Origin: Nitrosomonadales bacterium
GTDB lineage: Bacteria > Pseudomonadota > Gammaproteobacteria > Burkholderiales > Gallionellaceae
Direction of reading: 5' to 3'
Assembly (NCBI GenBank): GCA_003235435.1
Contig: QJWF01000166.1
Location: 1-6,673 of the forward strand
Length of the DNA stretch: 6,673 nt
Shown: one piece after another, positions 1 through 6,603 of the stretch
Position numbering within the stretch: position 1 is the first letter of the stretch
Layout of the letters: each line of letters starts with the position of its first letter
Translations under genes and position numbers: made by a program
Notes under the pieces: model-generated
What the model saw: only the letters and a program-made list of their open reading frames with translations
Database searches by the model: none
Told to the model about the DNA's origin: nothing

Positions 1-1412
1 GAGTTCCTGCGCTTGCAGGTGTGGTGCTGGGTGATGTTTCAAGCGAAGGAAAGGCAAGTTTTCACGGCGTGCCGGTTCCCGCGATAGATCTTGGCAAGTA
101 CATCGGGATTGAAACTGATCGCAGACCGGGGACCATGATCGTCGCCGAGCATAACGGCTTGACTCGGGGATTGCTGGTCAGGGCGGTGGCAAATATTCTT
201 ATCGTCTCAAGTACTGCGATGAAAGTTCCTCCGCCCAAGCTTCTGGCGGAAATGGGCGGGCTGGTTACCGCGATCACTACGACGGATGATGGCCGCAGGG
301 TGTTGATGCTGGATGTTGAAAGGGTTCTGGCCGGTACAGACCCCGGTGGGCATGCGAAGGATAATAATTTCCATCTGCAAAATGATCGTACTATACCTGC
401 CCCTTTTGATTCCTTGCCAGCCCGCAATATTGGTTCGCAGGCTTGGGATTCGATGCGGGTAGAAGTGAGTCATGGTGGTGTTCGGCCGGATGTTGGTCAT
501 GCAGGTATGCCGGACCAGATCGAAGAGCATTCCAGCTTGGCCGGATCCAACAAAATGGAAATCTTGCTGTTCAGCCTGGGCAGCGATGAAAAATTCGGCA
601 TCAATGTGTTCAAGGTCAAAGAGGTTTGTCCGGCAGGGAAAATAACCAGGACTCCCAATATGCCGGCAGGTGTGGACGGTATCGTTTTGTTTCAAGGCCA
701 TGTGATACCGGTGCTGAATCTGGCAAGTTTCATGGGAATGGTTCCTCAACAGAAACACCGTACCTTGATGGTTACGGAATTCAACAATCATACTCTGGGT
801 TTTCTGGTACAGGGTGTTGATCGCATCATCCGTGTCGACTGGGACAAGGTTCGTGCAACCGAGGGCATGCTCTCTGAAGATGGCGCACGGATTACAGCAA
901 TTACAGAGATGGAAGACGGATCGCTGATTTCGATTCTGGATGTAGAGCAGATATTGGCCGATGCATTCGGTGATGCGATCGTTGGAAATATTGCAAAAGT
1001 GGAGTCGGAACGGGACCTGTGTATATTTTTCGTGGATGATTCGGCAGTGGCACGCAGAAAAATCTCCCAGGTACTGGACAAGATGTCCGTCAGGTATATT
1101 CAGTCGACCAATGGCAGGAAAGCATGGGACAGACTCAAAACGATGGCCGATATGGCTCAGAACACCGGGGTCAGATTGCTCGATCAGATACAGGTGATCA
1201 TGACCGATGCGGAAATGCCCGAGATGGATGGTTTTGTGCTGACCCAGCGAATCAAATCGGATAGTCGTTTTGACGGAATACCTGTGGTAATGCACACATC
1301 GTTGTCCTCTGATGCCAATCGGGAAATGGCACGGCGGGTAGGGGTCGATCATTATGTTCCAAAGTTCGATTCGATGGTGTTGTCGTCGACACTGCGACCG
1401 TTGCTGACGTGA
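1..1412 (+). CDS. cheV: CheV-type chemotaxis scaffold with two CheW domains and a receiver (5' partial)
   Basis: CheV proteins couple chemoreceptors to CheA through a CheW domain and are tuned by phosphorylation of a C-terminal receiver. The gene runs in from the left edge: the frame is open from the first complete codon at position 3, and the GTG at 21 lies inside a CheW fold, so it is not the true start. Counting residues from position 3 (469 visible), a partial CheW domain covers about 1-110, a polar linker about 111-183, a complete CheW domain about 184-320 with the CheV-like string FGINVFKVKEV, and a receiver about 341-469. The receiver keeps the acidic pair D345/D346, phosphoacceptor D402 in MTDAEMP, T432 and K454, so it should be phosphorylatable. 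Usual CheV is one CheW plus one receiver, about 300 residues; this one has a tandem CheW. It precedes cheY by 101 bases on the same strand. The family call is secure; the length of the missing 5' part is unknown. Confidence 0.9.
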   Translation, partial: VPALAGVVLGDVSSEGKASFHGVPVPAIDLGKYIGIETDRRPGTMIVAEHNGLTRGLLVRAVANILIVSSTAMKVPPPKLLAEMGGLVTAITTTDDGRRVLMLDVERVLAGTDPGGHAKDNNFHLQNDRTIPAPFDSLPARNIGSQAWDSMRVEVSHGGVRPDVGHAGMPDQIEEHSSLAGSNKMEILLFSLGSDEKFGINVFKVKEVCPAGKITRTPNMPAGVDGIVLFQGHVIPVLNLASFMGMVPQQKHRTLMVTEFNNHTLGFLVQGVDRIIRVDWDKVRATEGMLSEDGARITAITEMEDGSLISILDVEQILADAFGDAIVGNIAKVESERDLCIFFVDDSAVARRKISQVLDKMSVRYIQSTNGRKAWDRLKTMADMAQNTGVRLLDQIQVIMTDAEMPEMDGFVLTQRIKSDSRFDGIPVVMHTSLSSDANREMARRVGVDHYVPKFDSMVLSSTLRPLLT

Positions 1413-1429
1413 CTGAAGACAGTATGTTG

Positions 1430-1445
1430 TTCGCCATTATGCGAA
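1430..1445 (+). terminator. Weak hairpin downstream of cheV, possible attenuator
   Basis: TTCGC and GCGAA form a perfect five-base inverted repeat around the six-base loop CATTAT, 18 bases after the cheV stop. The bases after it (AACTCTTGTTGTT) are T-rich but not a clean T run, so at most this is a weak terminator or an mRNA-processing hairpin between cheV and cheY. It could also be chance. Confidence 0.2.
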
Positions 1446-1502
1446 AACTCTTGTTGTTACTGGAAAATCTTGGTTGCTTTTCTGGATTGCTTGGCCTGAA
1501 TT

Positions 1503-1508
1503 AAGGGA
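1503..1508 (+). promoter_or_regulatory. Ribosome binding site of cheY
   Basis: AAGGGA lies five bases before the ATG at 1514 and is the only purine-rich Shine-Dalgarno-like element nearby. It supports this start, which also gives a CheY of exactly the expected length and register. Confidence 0.6.
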
Positions 1509-1513
1509 TCGTC

Positions 1514-1903
1514 ATGGGATTGGAAAATACAAGATTTCTGGTGGTTGACGACTTTTCCACGATGCGGCGCATCCTGTGTAATTTGCTCAAGGAACTGGGT
1601 TTCATGAATGTGCATGAAGCCGAAGACGGAGCAGATGCGTTGGCTAAACTGCGAGCGGAACGATTCGATTTCGTGGTGACGGACTGGAACATGCCCAACA
1701 TGAGCGGAATAGAGCTGTTGCAGGCGATTCGAGCTGACGCCAAACTCAAGCATTTGCCGGTGCTGATGGTAACTGCTGAAGCGAAGAGAGATAATATCAT
1801 CATGGCTGCTCAGGCTGGCGCAAATGGCTATGTGGTAAAACCCTTTACAGCAGCAAAACTTGATGAAAAGTTGATGAAAATATTTCGTACCTTGCAAGAG
1901 TGA
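1514..1903 (+). CDS. cheY: Chemotaxis response regulator CheY
   Basis: CheY is a single-domain receiver in the cytoplasm; it takes phosphate from CheA and, as CheY-P, binds the flagellar switch protein FliM to change rotation. The 129-residue product is one receiver domain with nothing added. The acidic pair is D12/D13, the phosphoacceptor D57 (in TDWNMP), the switch threonine T87, the switch aromatic Y106 and the conserved lysine K109 followed by P110. These numbers are identical to those of E. coli CheY, so both the start codon and the orthology look right. A ribosome binding site AAGGGA precedes the ATG. The stop TGA overlaps a GTG of cheZ (GTGA at 1900-1903), implying translational coupling with the phosphatase gene. 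All residues needed for phosphorylation and output switching are present, in contrast to the damaged kinase domain of the CheA encoded downstream. Confidence 0.97.
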   Translation: MGLENTRFLVVDDFSTMRRILCNLLKELGFMNVHEAEDGADALAKLRAERFDFVVTDWNMPNMSGIELLQAIRADAKLKHLPVLMVTAEAKRDNIIMAAQAGANGYVVKPFTAAKLDEKLMKIFRTLQE

Positions 1904-2757
1904 TCGAAGGAATGACCGCAAATTCTGATACTGCAGATTCTGAAGAGCTTGAAGCGCTGTTCGATAGCATCGTGGCGGCCAACAAGGAGGCGGAGAAACC
2001 TGCACGGGGAGCACCAGCGGTTACGCCATTAACAGACTATACATCTCCAGCCCCATCAACTCATGAATTGAATCCTCAGCTTATCCGCGGCGACCGGGAA
2101 GCATATGCATCAGCGAGAATACCGCCAGCGAAGCCCCACGTTTCGACAGTTGAGTCTGCGGATGTGATCGATCAGATCGGCCACATGACGCGTACATTGC
2201 ATGAAGCTTTGCGAGAACTGGGCTTGAACAAGAAGATTGAAAAGGCCGCTTCCTCAATACCAGACGCTCGTGACCGTTTAAATTATGTGGCAACCTTGAC
2301 ACATCAGGCTGCAGAACGAGTGCTGAATGCTGCAGAGGCCGCACAGCCTCTGGTTGAATCAATGGAAGTTGAAGCTCATCGTTTGTCCGGAAAGTGGCAG
2401 AGGCTGTTTGAGAAACAGCTTGATGTCGAAGAATTCAAGGATCTTGCCGGGCAAACGCGTGCATTTCTGCAGGATGTTCCCAGGCAGACCAAGGCTACCC
2501 ACGGATATCTTATGGAAATCATGATGGCGCAGGATTTTCAGGATCTGACGGGCCAAGTCATCAAGAAAATCATAGGTATCACTGAAAACCTGGAGCATCA
2601 GCTATTGGCATTATTGCTGGAGAACGCGCCGGCCAAAGTGAGGGCGGACCTGGACTCCGACCTGCTGAATGGCCCTGCCATCAATCTGGGTGGTCACAAG
2701 GATGCAGCGTCCAGTCAGAGCCGGGTGGACGACCTGCTGGAAGGTTTGGGGTTTTGA
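1900..2757 (+). CDS. cheZ: CheY-P phosphatase CheZ with an extended N-terminus
   Basis: CheZ dephosphorylates CheY-P, ending the tumble signal. The product is 285 residues from GTG 1900, or 281 from ATG 1912, against 214 in E. coli. The conserved core begins near residue 87 ([20 protein letters not shown]) and contains the long four-helix-bundle helices. The catalytic motif [11 protein letters not shown] has D215 and Q219, matching E. coli D143 and Q147; Q219 orients the attacking water. The C-terminus ends in [14 protein letters not shown], the amphipathic peptide that docks on CheY. The extra N-terminal part is about 70 residues, Ala/Pro-rich and probably disordered, and begins with an acidic peptide (residues 15-24) resembling the FliM CheY-binding motif. 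The start is uncertain. GTG 1900 overlaps the cheY stop by four bases and has little Shine-Dalgarno sequence. GAAGGA at 1906-1911 abuts ATG 1912 with no spacer. The stop is followed directly by the cheA ATG. Confidence 0.96.
   Translation: MIEGMTANSDTADSEELEALFDSIVAANKEAEKPARGAPAVTPLTDYTSPAPSTHELNPQLIRGDREAYASARIPPAKPHVSTVESADVIDQIGHMTRTLHEALRELGLNKKIEKAASSIPDARDRLNYVATLTHQAAERVLNAAEAAQPLVESMEVEAHRLSGKWQRLFEKQLDVEEFKDLAGQTRAFLQDVPRQTKATHGYLMEIMMAQDFQDLTGQVIKKIIGITENLEHQLLALLLENAPAKVRADLDSDLLNGPAINLGGHKDAASSQSRVDDLLEGLGF
2739..2751 (+). promoter_or_regulatory. Ribosome binding region of cheA inside the end of cheZ
   Basis: GGAAGG (2739-2744) and GGGG (2748-2751) lie 13 and 6 bases before the cheA ATG, within the last codons of cheZ. 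As the cheZ stop and cheA start are directly adjacent (TGAATG), terminating ribosomes probably restart on cheA, keeping the two proteins in a fixed ratio. Confidence 0.45.
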
Positions 2758-4590
2758 ATGAATGACTTTGCCGGCATGGAAGATCTGCTAAGCGATTTTT
2801 TGCTGGAAGCCGGGGAGATGCTTTCCGAAGTGGAAAGCAAATTGACTGACTTGGAAAAATTTCCCGAGGATAGCAGGCTGCTCAACGAGATATTTCGCGG
2901 TTTTCACACTATCAAGGGAGGAGCCGGGTTTCTCAACGCGACTGAGCTGGTGGCTCTCTGCAACATTACAGAAAATGTGTTTGACAAGCTGCGCACACGG
3001 GAATTGTTGCTGAATCCCGAGCTTATGGTCGCGCTCTCAGCTGCGACTGCCGAAGTAAGAACAATGTTTGATTCATTGCAGAAAAATCAGCGGCCTAACG
3101 AAGCCCCTCGCCAGTTGACTGATGCCTTGAAAGCGGCATTGACGGGCCAGAAGGCTGTCTTACCCGTGAACCAGTCACCTCATTCGGCTGCAAATAAAGA
3201 AGTGGTTCGTAGTGCGGGTCAGGATGTCGCTGATTGGGAGAAGTTGTACAAATCACTGACTGGCGCAGAAAATATCTCTGATGAAGGTGCCGCGAGAGAT
3301 CAAAAGACCGTTGCCGCATCCGTTAATCCGGTGGGACCCCGTAATGCGCTGCTTGAAAAGAATACTGCTGAAATTTCCGGAACTGGCGCAGGGAGGAGCG
3401 AAGAGGAAGCGACTTCAACCGATACCTCTAAATCCACAATTCGCGTGGACACCGATCGTTTGGACAGGTTGCTGGACATTTCCGGAGAGATCGGTTTGAC
3501 CAAGAGCCGTCTGACCCATTTGAGATCCGACATCATTCAGGGACGTATCGACGCAGACACCATGCATGAACTGGATCTTGCGGTCAGCCAGCTGGAAAAG
3601 CTGGTGATGAATTTGCAGAACGCGGTGATTAAAACACGCTTGCAACCGGTAGACCGACTATTCAGCAAATATCCTCCATTAGTAAGCAAACTGGCGAGAT
3701 CACAGGGCAAGGATGCGGAATTGCTGCTGGAGGGAAAGGATGCCGAACTTGATTCATCCTTGATCGAAGACCTCGAAGAACCGCTGTTAAATCTGCTGAG
3801 TTACACAGTGAAAACTGGCGTCGAGACCGTCGAAGAGCGCATTTCCTCGGGCAAGCCGCAGCAGTGCAAAATGGAGCTGAGCGCGCACCAGGAAGGCGAC
3901 CATATCCTGATCTCGATCGCCGACGATGGCCGCGGCATGCTTCCCGAAGCAATCCGCAACAAGGCCATAGCCAAGGGCCTGATCTCGAGGGAAGCGGCGA
4001 ATACGCTGGAAGATATCCAGTGTCTGGAACTCATTTTCCTGCCCGGATTTACCGGCAATGGCGAAATGGCCGATGACGGAGCCGCGATGGATTTGGTTAA
4101 AACAGCTATCCATGAACTCGACGGAACGATCAGTATCCAGTCCAAGCCGGGCAAAGGGACCGTAATTAGCATCATGTTGCCGCTCACTCTCGCGATCCTG
4201 CCGGTATTGATATTGCGTCTTGGCGATCAATCGTTTGCCGTGCCGCTCTCTCAGGCGAACGAAATACTTTCTGTCACGCCCGGGAAATTGCAGTTGGTTT
4301 CGGGCAGGCCGACCATGGCTGTACACGGCAAGGTGTTGCCGGTATTGCAGCTGTCCCAACTGATCGGCTGGGAGCAAAGCGGAACACAGACCGTGGGTGT
4401 GCTGGTACAGTCCGGCAATATCAATTTCGTCATGTTGGTTGATTCCATCGTTGGAAGGGATGATGCTGTAATCAAGCCGTTTGATGCCTTTCGGCCCAAT
4501 GGAGTGGCAGCAGTCACCATGTCGAGCGACGGAGATATCGTGCTGATACTCGACATCAAGGAATTAGTCAGCGAAGTACGCGCACATTAA
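2758..4590 (+). CDS. cheA: CheA-family chemotaxis histidine kinase with a degenerate ATP-binding domain
   Basis: CheA autophosphorylates on its N-terminal HPt domain and passes phosphate to CheY. The 610 residues read as: HPt/P1 domain about 1-110 with phosphorylatable H50 in GFHTIKGGAGF; a polar Ala/Ser/Glu-rich linker about 111-226 with no P2 domain that I recognise; P3 dimerisation helices about 227-297; HATPase-like P4 about 298-476; and CheW-like P5 about 477-610. The P4 domain is damaged. The usual N box, DPLxHLxRNAxDHGIE, here reads EPLLNLLSYTVKTGVE (341-356), so His, the Mg-binding Asn and Asp-His become N345, Y349, K352 and T353. The G1 box DDGRGM (389-394) and F box LIFLPGF (425-431) survive. 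The G2 box, normally GRGVGMD, is DDGAAMD (439-445), and the ATP lid is about three residues short. The frame is uninterrupted, so this is not an obvious dead gene. ATP-dependent autophosphorylation is doubtful; a scaffold, a phosphotransfer relay or a kinase needing a partner are alternatives. Confidence 0.93.
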   Translation: MNDFAGMEDLLSDFLLEAGEMLSEVESKLTDLEKFPEDSRLLNEIFRGFHTIKGGAGFLNATELVALCNITENVFDKLRTRELLLNPELMVALSAATAEVRTMFDSLQKNQRPNEAPRQLTDALKAALTGQKAVLPVNQSPHSAANKEVVRSAGQDVADWEKLYKSLTGAENISDEGAARDQKTVAASVNPVGPRNALLEKNTAEISGTGAGRSEEEATSTDTSKSTIRVDTDRLDRLLDISGEIGLTKSRLTHLRSDIIQGRIDADTMHELDLAVSQLEKLVMNLQNAVIKTRLQPVDRLFSKYPPLVSKLARSQGKDAELLLEGKDAELDSSLIEDLEEPLLNLLSYTVKTGVETVEERISSGKPQQCKMELSAHQEGDHILISIADDGRGMLPEAIRNKAIAKGLISREAANTLEDIQCLELIFLPGFTGNGEMADDGAAMDLVKTAIHELDGTISIQSKPGKGTVISIMLPLTLAILPVLILRLGDQSFAVPLSQANEILSVTPGKLQLVSGRPTMAVHGKVLPVLQLSQLIGWEQSGTQTVGVLVQSGNINFVMLVDSIVGRDDAVIKPFDAFRPNGVAAVTMSSDGDIVLILDIKELVSEVRAH

Positions 4591-4697
4591 CTGAATCCGC
4601 AACGAATTACGTAGCTACTATTGGTTCAGTCGAGCTTCAATTATTTGCTTGTCCGAGCATGGCTGGCAAAGGCCTTTGTTGTTTACTCTGCGATCTT
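4591..4697. other. Convergent intergenic region between cheA and the response regulator gene
   Basis: Two convergent transcripts meet here, so a bidirectional terminator is expected, but no strong one is visible. Candidates are a loose pairing of CTGAATCC (4591-4598) with GGTTCAG (4624-4630) over a loop of about 25 bases, a four-base stem TGCT/AGCA (4646-4659), and the perfect 12-base palindrome CAAAGGCCTTTG (4667-4678) followed by TTGTTT. None has a GC-rich stem with a clean T tract. I see no open reading frame of interest. Confidence 0.4.
4667..4678. repeat. Perfect 12-base palindrome between convergent genes
   Basis: CAAAGGCCTTTG is its own reverse complement. As a hairpin it would leave only CAAA/TTTG around a GGCC loop, with TTGTTT following on the plus strand and an A-rich run as the corresponding upstream flank, so it could serve weakly as a cheA terminator. 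It may equally be a chance sequence or a protein-binding site. Confidence 0.3.
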
Positions 4698-5339
4698 TCA
4701 GTTCTTAGCTTCCACCAAGCGGTGTGCAATCGCATAGTGGACTGCTTCGGCATTGTTTTTGAAACTCATTTTTTCCAGCATGCGTGCGCGGTACACGCTC
4801 ACGGTCTTGGGACTGAGCATCATGATTTCTGAAATCTCGGTCAGGGACTTTCCCGATGCCATCAGGCACAGCGTCTGAAATTCACGATTAGACAAGCTTT
4901 GGTGCAAGAGATCATGCGACTCGCCGATCAGGTTGCTCAGCAGTTGTTCAGCAAGGGTGTCGCTGATGTATTTCTTGCCGCTGATGACCTGCTGTATCGC
5001 ACCAACCAGTTTTTCGCCAGCGCTTTGCTTGTTGATATAGCCCACCGCCCCTGCTTTCAAGGCACGCACACCGTATTGGTCCTCCGGATACATGCTGAGT
5101 ACGATTACCTTGATGTCAGGTTGCTCCGATTTGAGTTGCTTGAGTACGTCCATGCCATGCTTGTCAGGCAAGGAAATGTCCAGCAGCACCAGGTCGAAAT
5201 GCTGCTCGCGAAGCATTTTTACGGCCTGTATGCCGGATTCTGCTTCCCCCTTGATTCTAAAGTTGGGGGTTTCTTCGAGCAACTGCTTTAATCCTTTACG
5301 GATCAGTGCATGATCATCGACCACGAGGATATCTATCAT
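4698..5339 (-). CDS. NarL/FixJ-family response regulator (receiver plus LuxR-type HTH)
   Basis: This is a two-component transcription regulator: phosphorylation of the receiver by the partner kinase should promote dimerisation and DNA binding by the C-terminal helix-turn-helix. It is 213 residues, the normal length for the family. The receiver covers about 1-120 with acidic pair D8/D9, phosphoacceptor D54 in LLDISLPD, switch serine S82 and lysine K104. The LuxR-type HTH covers about 146-211, beginning LSNREFQTLCLMASGKS and with the recognition-helix region LSPKTVSVYRARMLEKM, closest in flavour to the UvrY/GacA-like members. It overlaps the upstream kinase gene by four bases (ATGA), and no good ribosome binding site precedes it, so translational coupling is likely. 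Its target genes cannot be told from the window; the neighbouring chemotaxis operon is possible but undemonstrated. All phosphorylation residues are intact. Confidence 0.95.
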   Translation of the reverse strand: MIDILVVDDHALIRKGLKQLLEETPNFRIKGEAESGIQAVKMLREQHFDLVLLDISLPDKHGMDVLKQLKSEQPDIKVIVLSMYPEDQYGVRALKAGAVGYINKQSAGEKLVGAIQQVISGKKYISDTLAEQLLSNLIGESHDLLHQSLSNREFQTLCLMASGKSLTEISEIMMLSPKTVSVYRARMLEKMSFKNNAEAVHYAIAHRLVEAKN

Positions 5340-6487
5340 ATTCGCGTGCCGTCAAAGAGTGCTTGTTGCCGGGTTGATGAGATGGTTCCGTCAGCCTCGA
5401 GAGGAACACAAATCGCGATTTGCGTTCCTTTGTTGGCTGAACCGGCTATCTTGACCGTTCCGCCAAGATATGCGACGCGCTCTTTGATGCCGCGCAAACC
5501 GAATGAGCGGGGTTTGTTGCGCGCCGTATCGCTGATTCCCACGCCATCGTCAGAAATGATCAATTCTAGATGATCTACTCCTGTGACGACTTCGATCAGG
5601 GCATTTTCTGCATTTGCGTGCTTGAGTATATTGTTCAGCGCTTCCTGAAGTATTCTGAAAAGGGTTATGGACAGGGTGGTGGACAACATGGTTTCTTCCT
5701 GCGGGGCGGTGAAGGTGCATGTAATTCCGCTGCGCTTGCTGAACTCCTGCGCCTCGACTTCAATCGCCGCTATAAAACCAAAGTGGTCCAGAATTCCGGG
5801 ACGAAGGCTGTGGGCCAAATTATTAGCCGACGATATCACTTTGTTGACAAGCTCCTCAATGGTTCTCGCCTTTTCCGCGAGCAATGGGTCGCCCGCTGGA
5901 AGGCGCTGGGTCAGCCATGACAGATCAATTCTGATCGCGGTCAGCAGACTGCCGATTTCGTCGTGAACCTCGCGGGCGATATGCAGGCGTTCCTGCTCTT
6001 TGGCGTCCTGTACATGCGAGGCAAGTTCCTGGAGTTGTTGCCGGGTACGCTGAATCTCGAGTTCAGTCAGCTTGGTTTCGGTAATGTCGAGCACCATGCC
6101 TTCCCAGCAAGTTAACCCGTCCGGGGTGTTTCGAGGAGTTGATAGCAGCCTGATCCACTTGATGCAATTGTCCGGCAATTGAATTCTGCCCTGCCAATCC
6201 CAGAAACACAGGGTTTTAGACGATTGATTCAATGTTTCCAGGAATGTTGAAATGTCTTCCGGATGGATGATGCTCATAAAGCGCGACGGATCACGTATCA
6301 GGTCATCGGGAGGTATGCCGAGCAGCGATACGCAGCCTTCGCTGACATAGGGAAATACTATCGAACCTCCTTTCTGCAGTTCGATTCGGCAGGCCATACC
6401 CGGCAAACCTGCGATGAATCGCTGCAGTTTGTCCCGCGATTGGTCGGATAACAGGCCAGGAGAACTGTTTGGCATCACATTCGGCAC
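5336..6487 (-). CDS. Soluble PAS-domain sensor histidine kinase, HisKA_3 (NarX/DegS-like) family
   Basis: This kinase is the evident partner of the overlapping response regulator gene. In 383 residues it has a PAS domain about 20-137, with the typical FPYVSEGCVSLLGIPPDDL and IIHPEDISTF strings and an ending GMVLDITETK; a coiled-coil helix about 138-165; a HisKA_3 dimerisation domain with phosphoacceptor H175 in AREVHDEIGS; and a HATPase domain with N box E282/N286/H290, G1 box DDGVG (313-317) and G2 box FGLRGI (329-334). These boxes look complete, so it should be active. I see no signal peptide or membrane segment, which suggests sensing of a cytoplasmic or redox/small-molecule cue by the PAS domain; no cofactor residues can be named. 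The start is uncertain: GTG 6487 is the first possible start after an in-frame stop at 6518-6520, and ATG 6475 four codons in is an alternative. Neither has a strong ribosome binding site. Confidence 0.94.
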   Translation of the reverse strand: MPNVMPNSSPGLLSDQSRDKLQRFIAGLPGMACRIELQKGGSIVFPYVSEGCVSLLGIPPDDLIRDPSRFMSIIHPEDISTFLETLNQSSKTLCFWDWQGRIQLPDNCIKWIRLLSTPRNTPDGLTCWEGMVLDITETKLTELEIQRTRQQLQELASHVQDAKEQERLHIAREVHDEIGSLLTAIRIDLSWLTQRLPAGDPLLAEKARTIEELVNKVISSANNLAHSLRPGILDHFGFIAAIEVEAQEFSKRSGITCTFTAPQEETMLSTTLSITLFRILQEALNNILKHANAENALIEVVTGVDHLELIISDDGVGISDTARNKPRSFGLRGIKERVAYLGGTVKIAGSANKGTQIAICVPLEADGTISSTRQQALFDGTRI

Positions 6488-6603
6488 GTTAGTAACTTTT
6501 CGGGATGATAAGCAAGACTACTATATCACCATTAGAGCCAGCAACCACAGGCTTTGCGGTATGTGTTAAGCTCGGCCTCGTTGATATTTGATTAATTTGT
6601 TTC
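6488..6603. other. Divergent intergenic region, promoter-bearing
   Basis: These 116 A+T-rich bases separate the minus-strand kinase gene from a plus-strand reading frame, so promoters for both directions are expected here. The best candidate points to the kinase (listed separately). For the rightward frame, TTGATA at 6581-6586 looks like a -35 box but has no -10 at the right distance before the ATG at 6604. No clear operator repeat was found. Confidence 0.4.
6520..6548 (-). promoter_or_regulatory. Candidate extended -10 promoter for the sensor kinase operon
   Basis: On the minus strand TGATATAGT gives an extended -10 (TG, one base, TATAGT, with TATAGT at 6520-6525) about 32 bases before the kinase GTG. 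The -35 region 17 bases upstream is poor (GTGGTT at 6543-6548), which an extended -10 could offset. This rests on eye matching only. Confidence 0.3.

Larger units (their letters stand above)
1413..1513 (+). other. Intergenic gap between cheV and cheY
   Basis: This gap of 101 bases separates the scaffold gene from cheY. I found no convincing sigma-70 or sigma-28 promoter in it: candidate TTG-rich -35 boxes have no good -10 at 16-18 bases. It contains one short inverted repeat near its start (listed separately) and the cheY ribosome binding site at its end. Whether cheY-cheZ-cheA are read through from cheV or have their own promoter cannot be decided from the sequence. Confidence 0.5.

Noticed and set aside
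21..23. GTG 21 as the true start of cheV
   Set aside because: The frame is open to the left edge, and the first visible residues already lie within a CheW fold, so its beginning must be outside the window.
207..1352. Open minus-strand frame of 381 codons opposite cheV
   Set aside because: It lies wholly antisense to clear CheW and receiver domains, and its translation is rich in His, Arg, Cys and Ile with no recognisable fold. It is a codon-bias shadow.
1457..2014. Minus-strand frame of 185 codons opposite cheY and the start of cheZ
   Set aside because: It covers the fully conserved CheY on the other strand, and its composition is unlike a real protein.
3787..4377. Minus-strand frame of 196 codons opposite the cheA P4/P5 region
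   Set aside because: Antisense to a well-recognised CheA; the translation has no domain I recognise.
2758..4590. cheA as a plain pseudogene
   Set aside because: There is no frameshift or stop across 610 codons, the ends match full-length CheA, and HPt, P3 and P5 regions are well preserved. Decay is confined to ATP-site residues, which fits a specialised pseudokinase better than neutral decay, though recent inactivation is not excluded.
4661..4679. Possible sigma-54 promoter in GGCTGGCAAAGGCCTTTG
   Set aside because: The GG and GC dinucleotides do not fall at the required spacing, and the site lies between convergent genes with nothing to drive.
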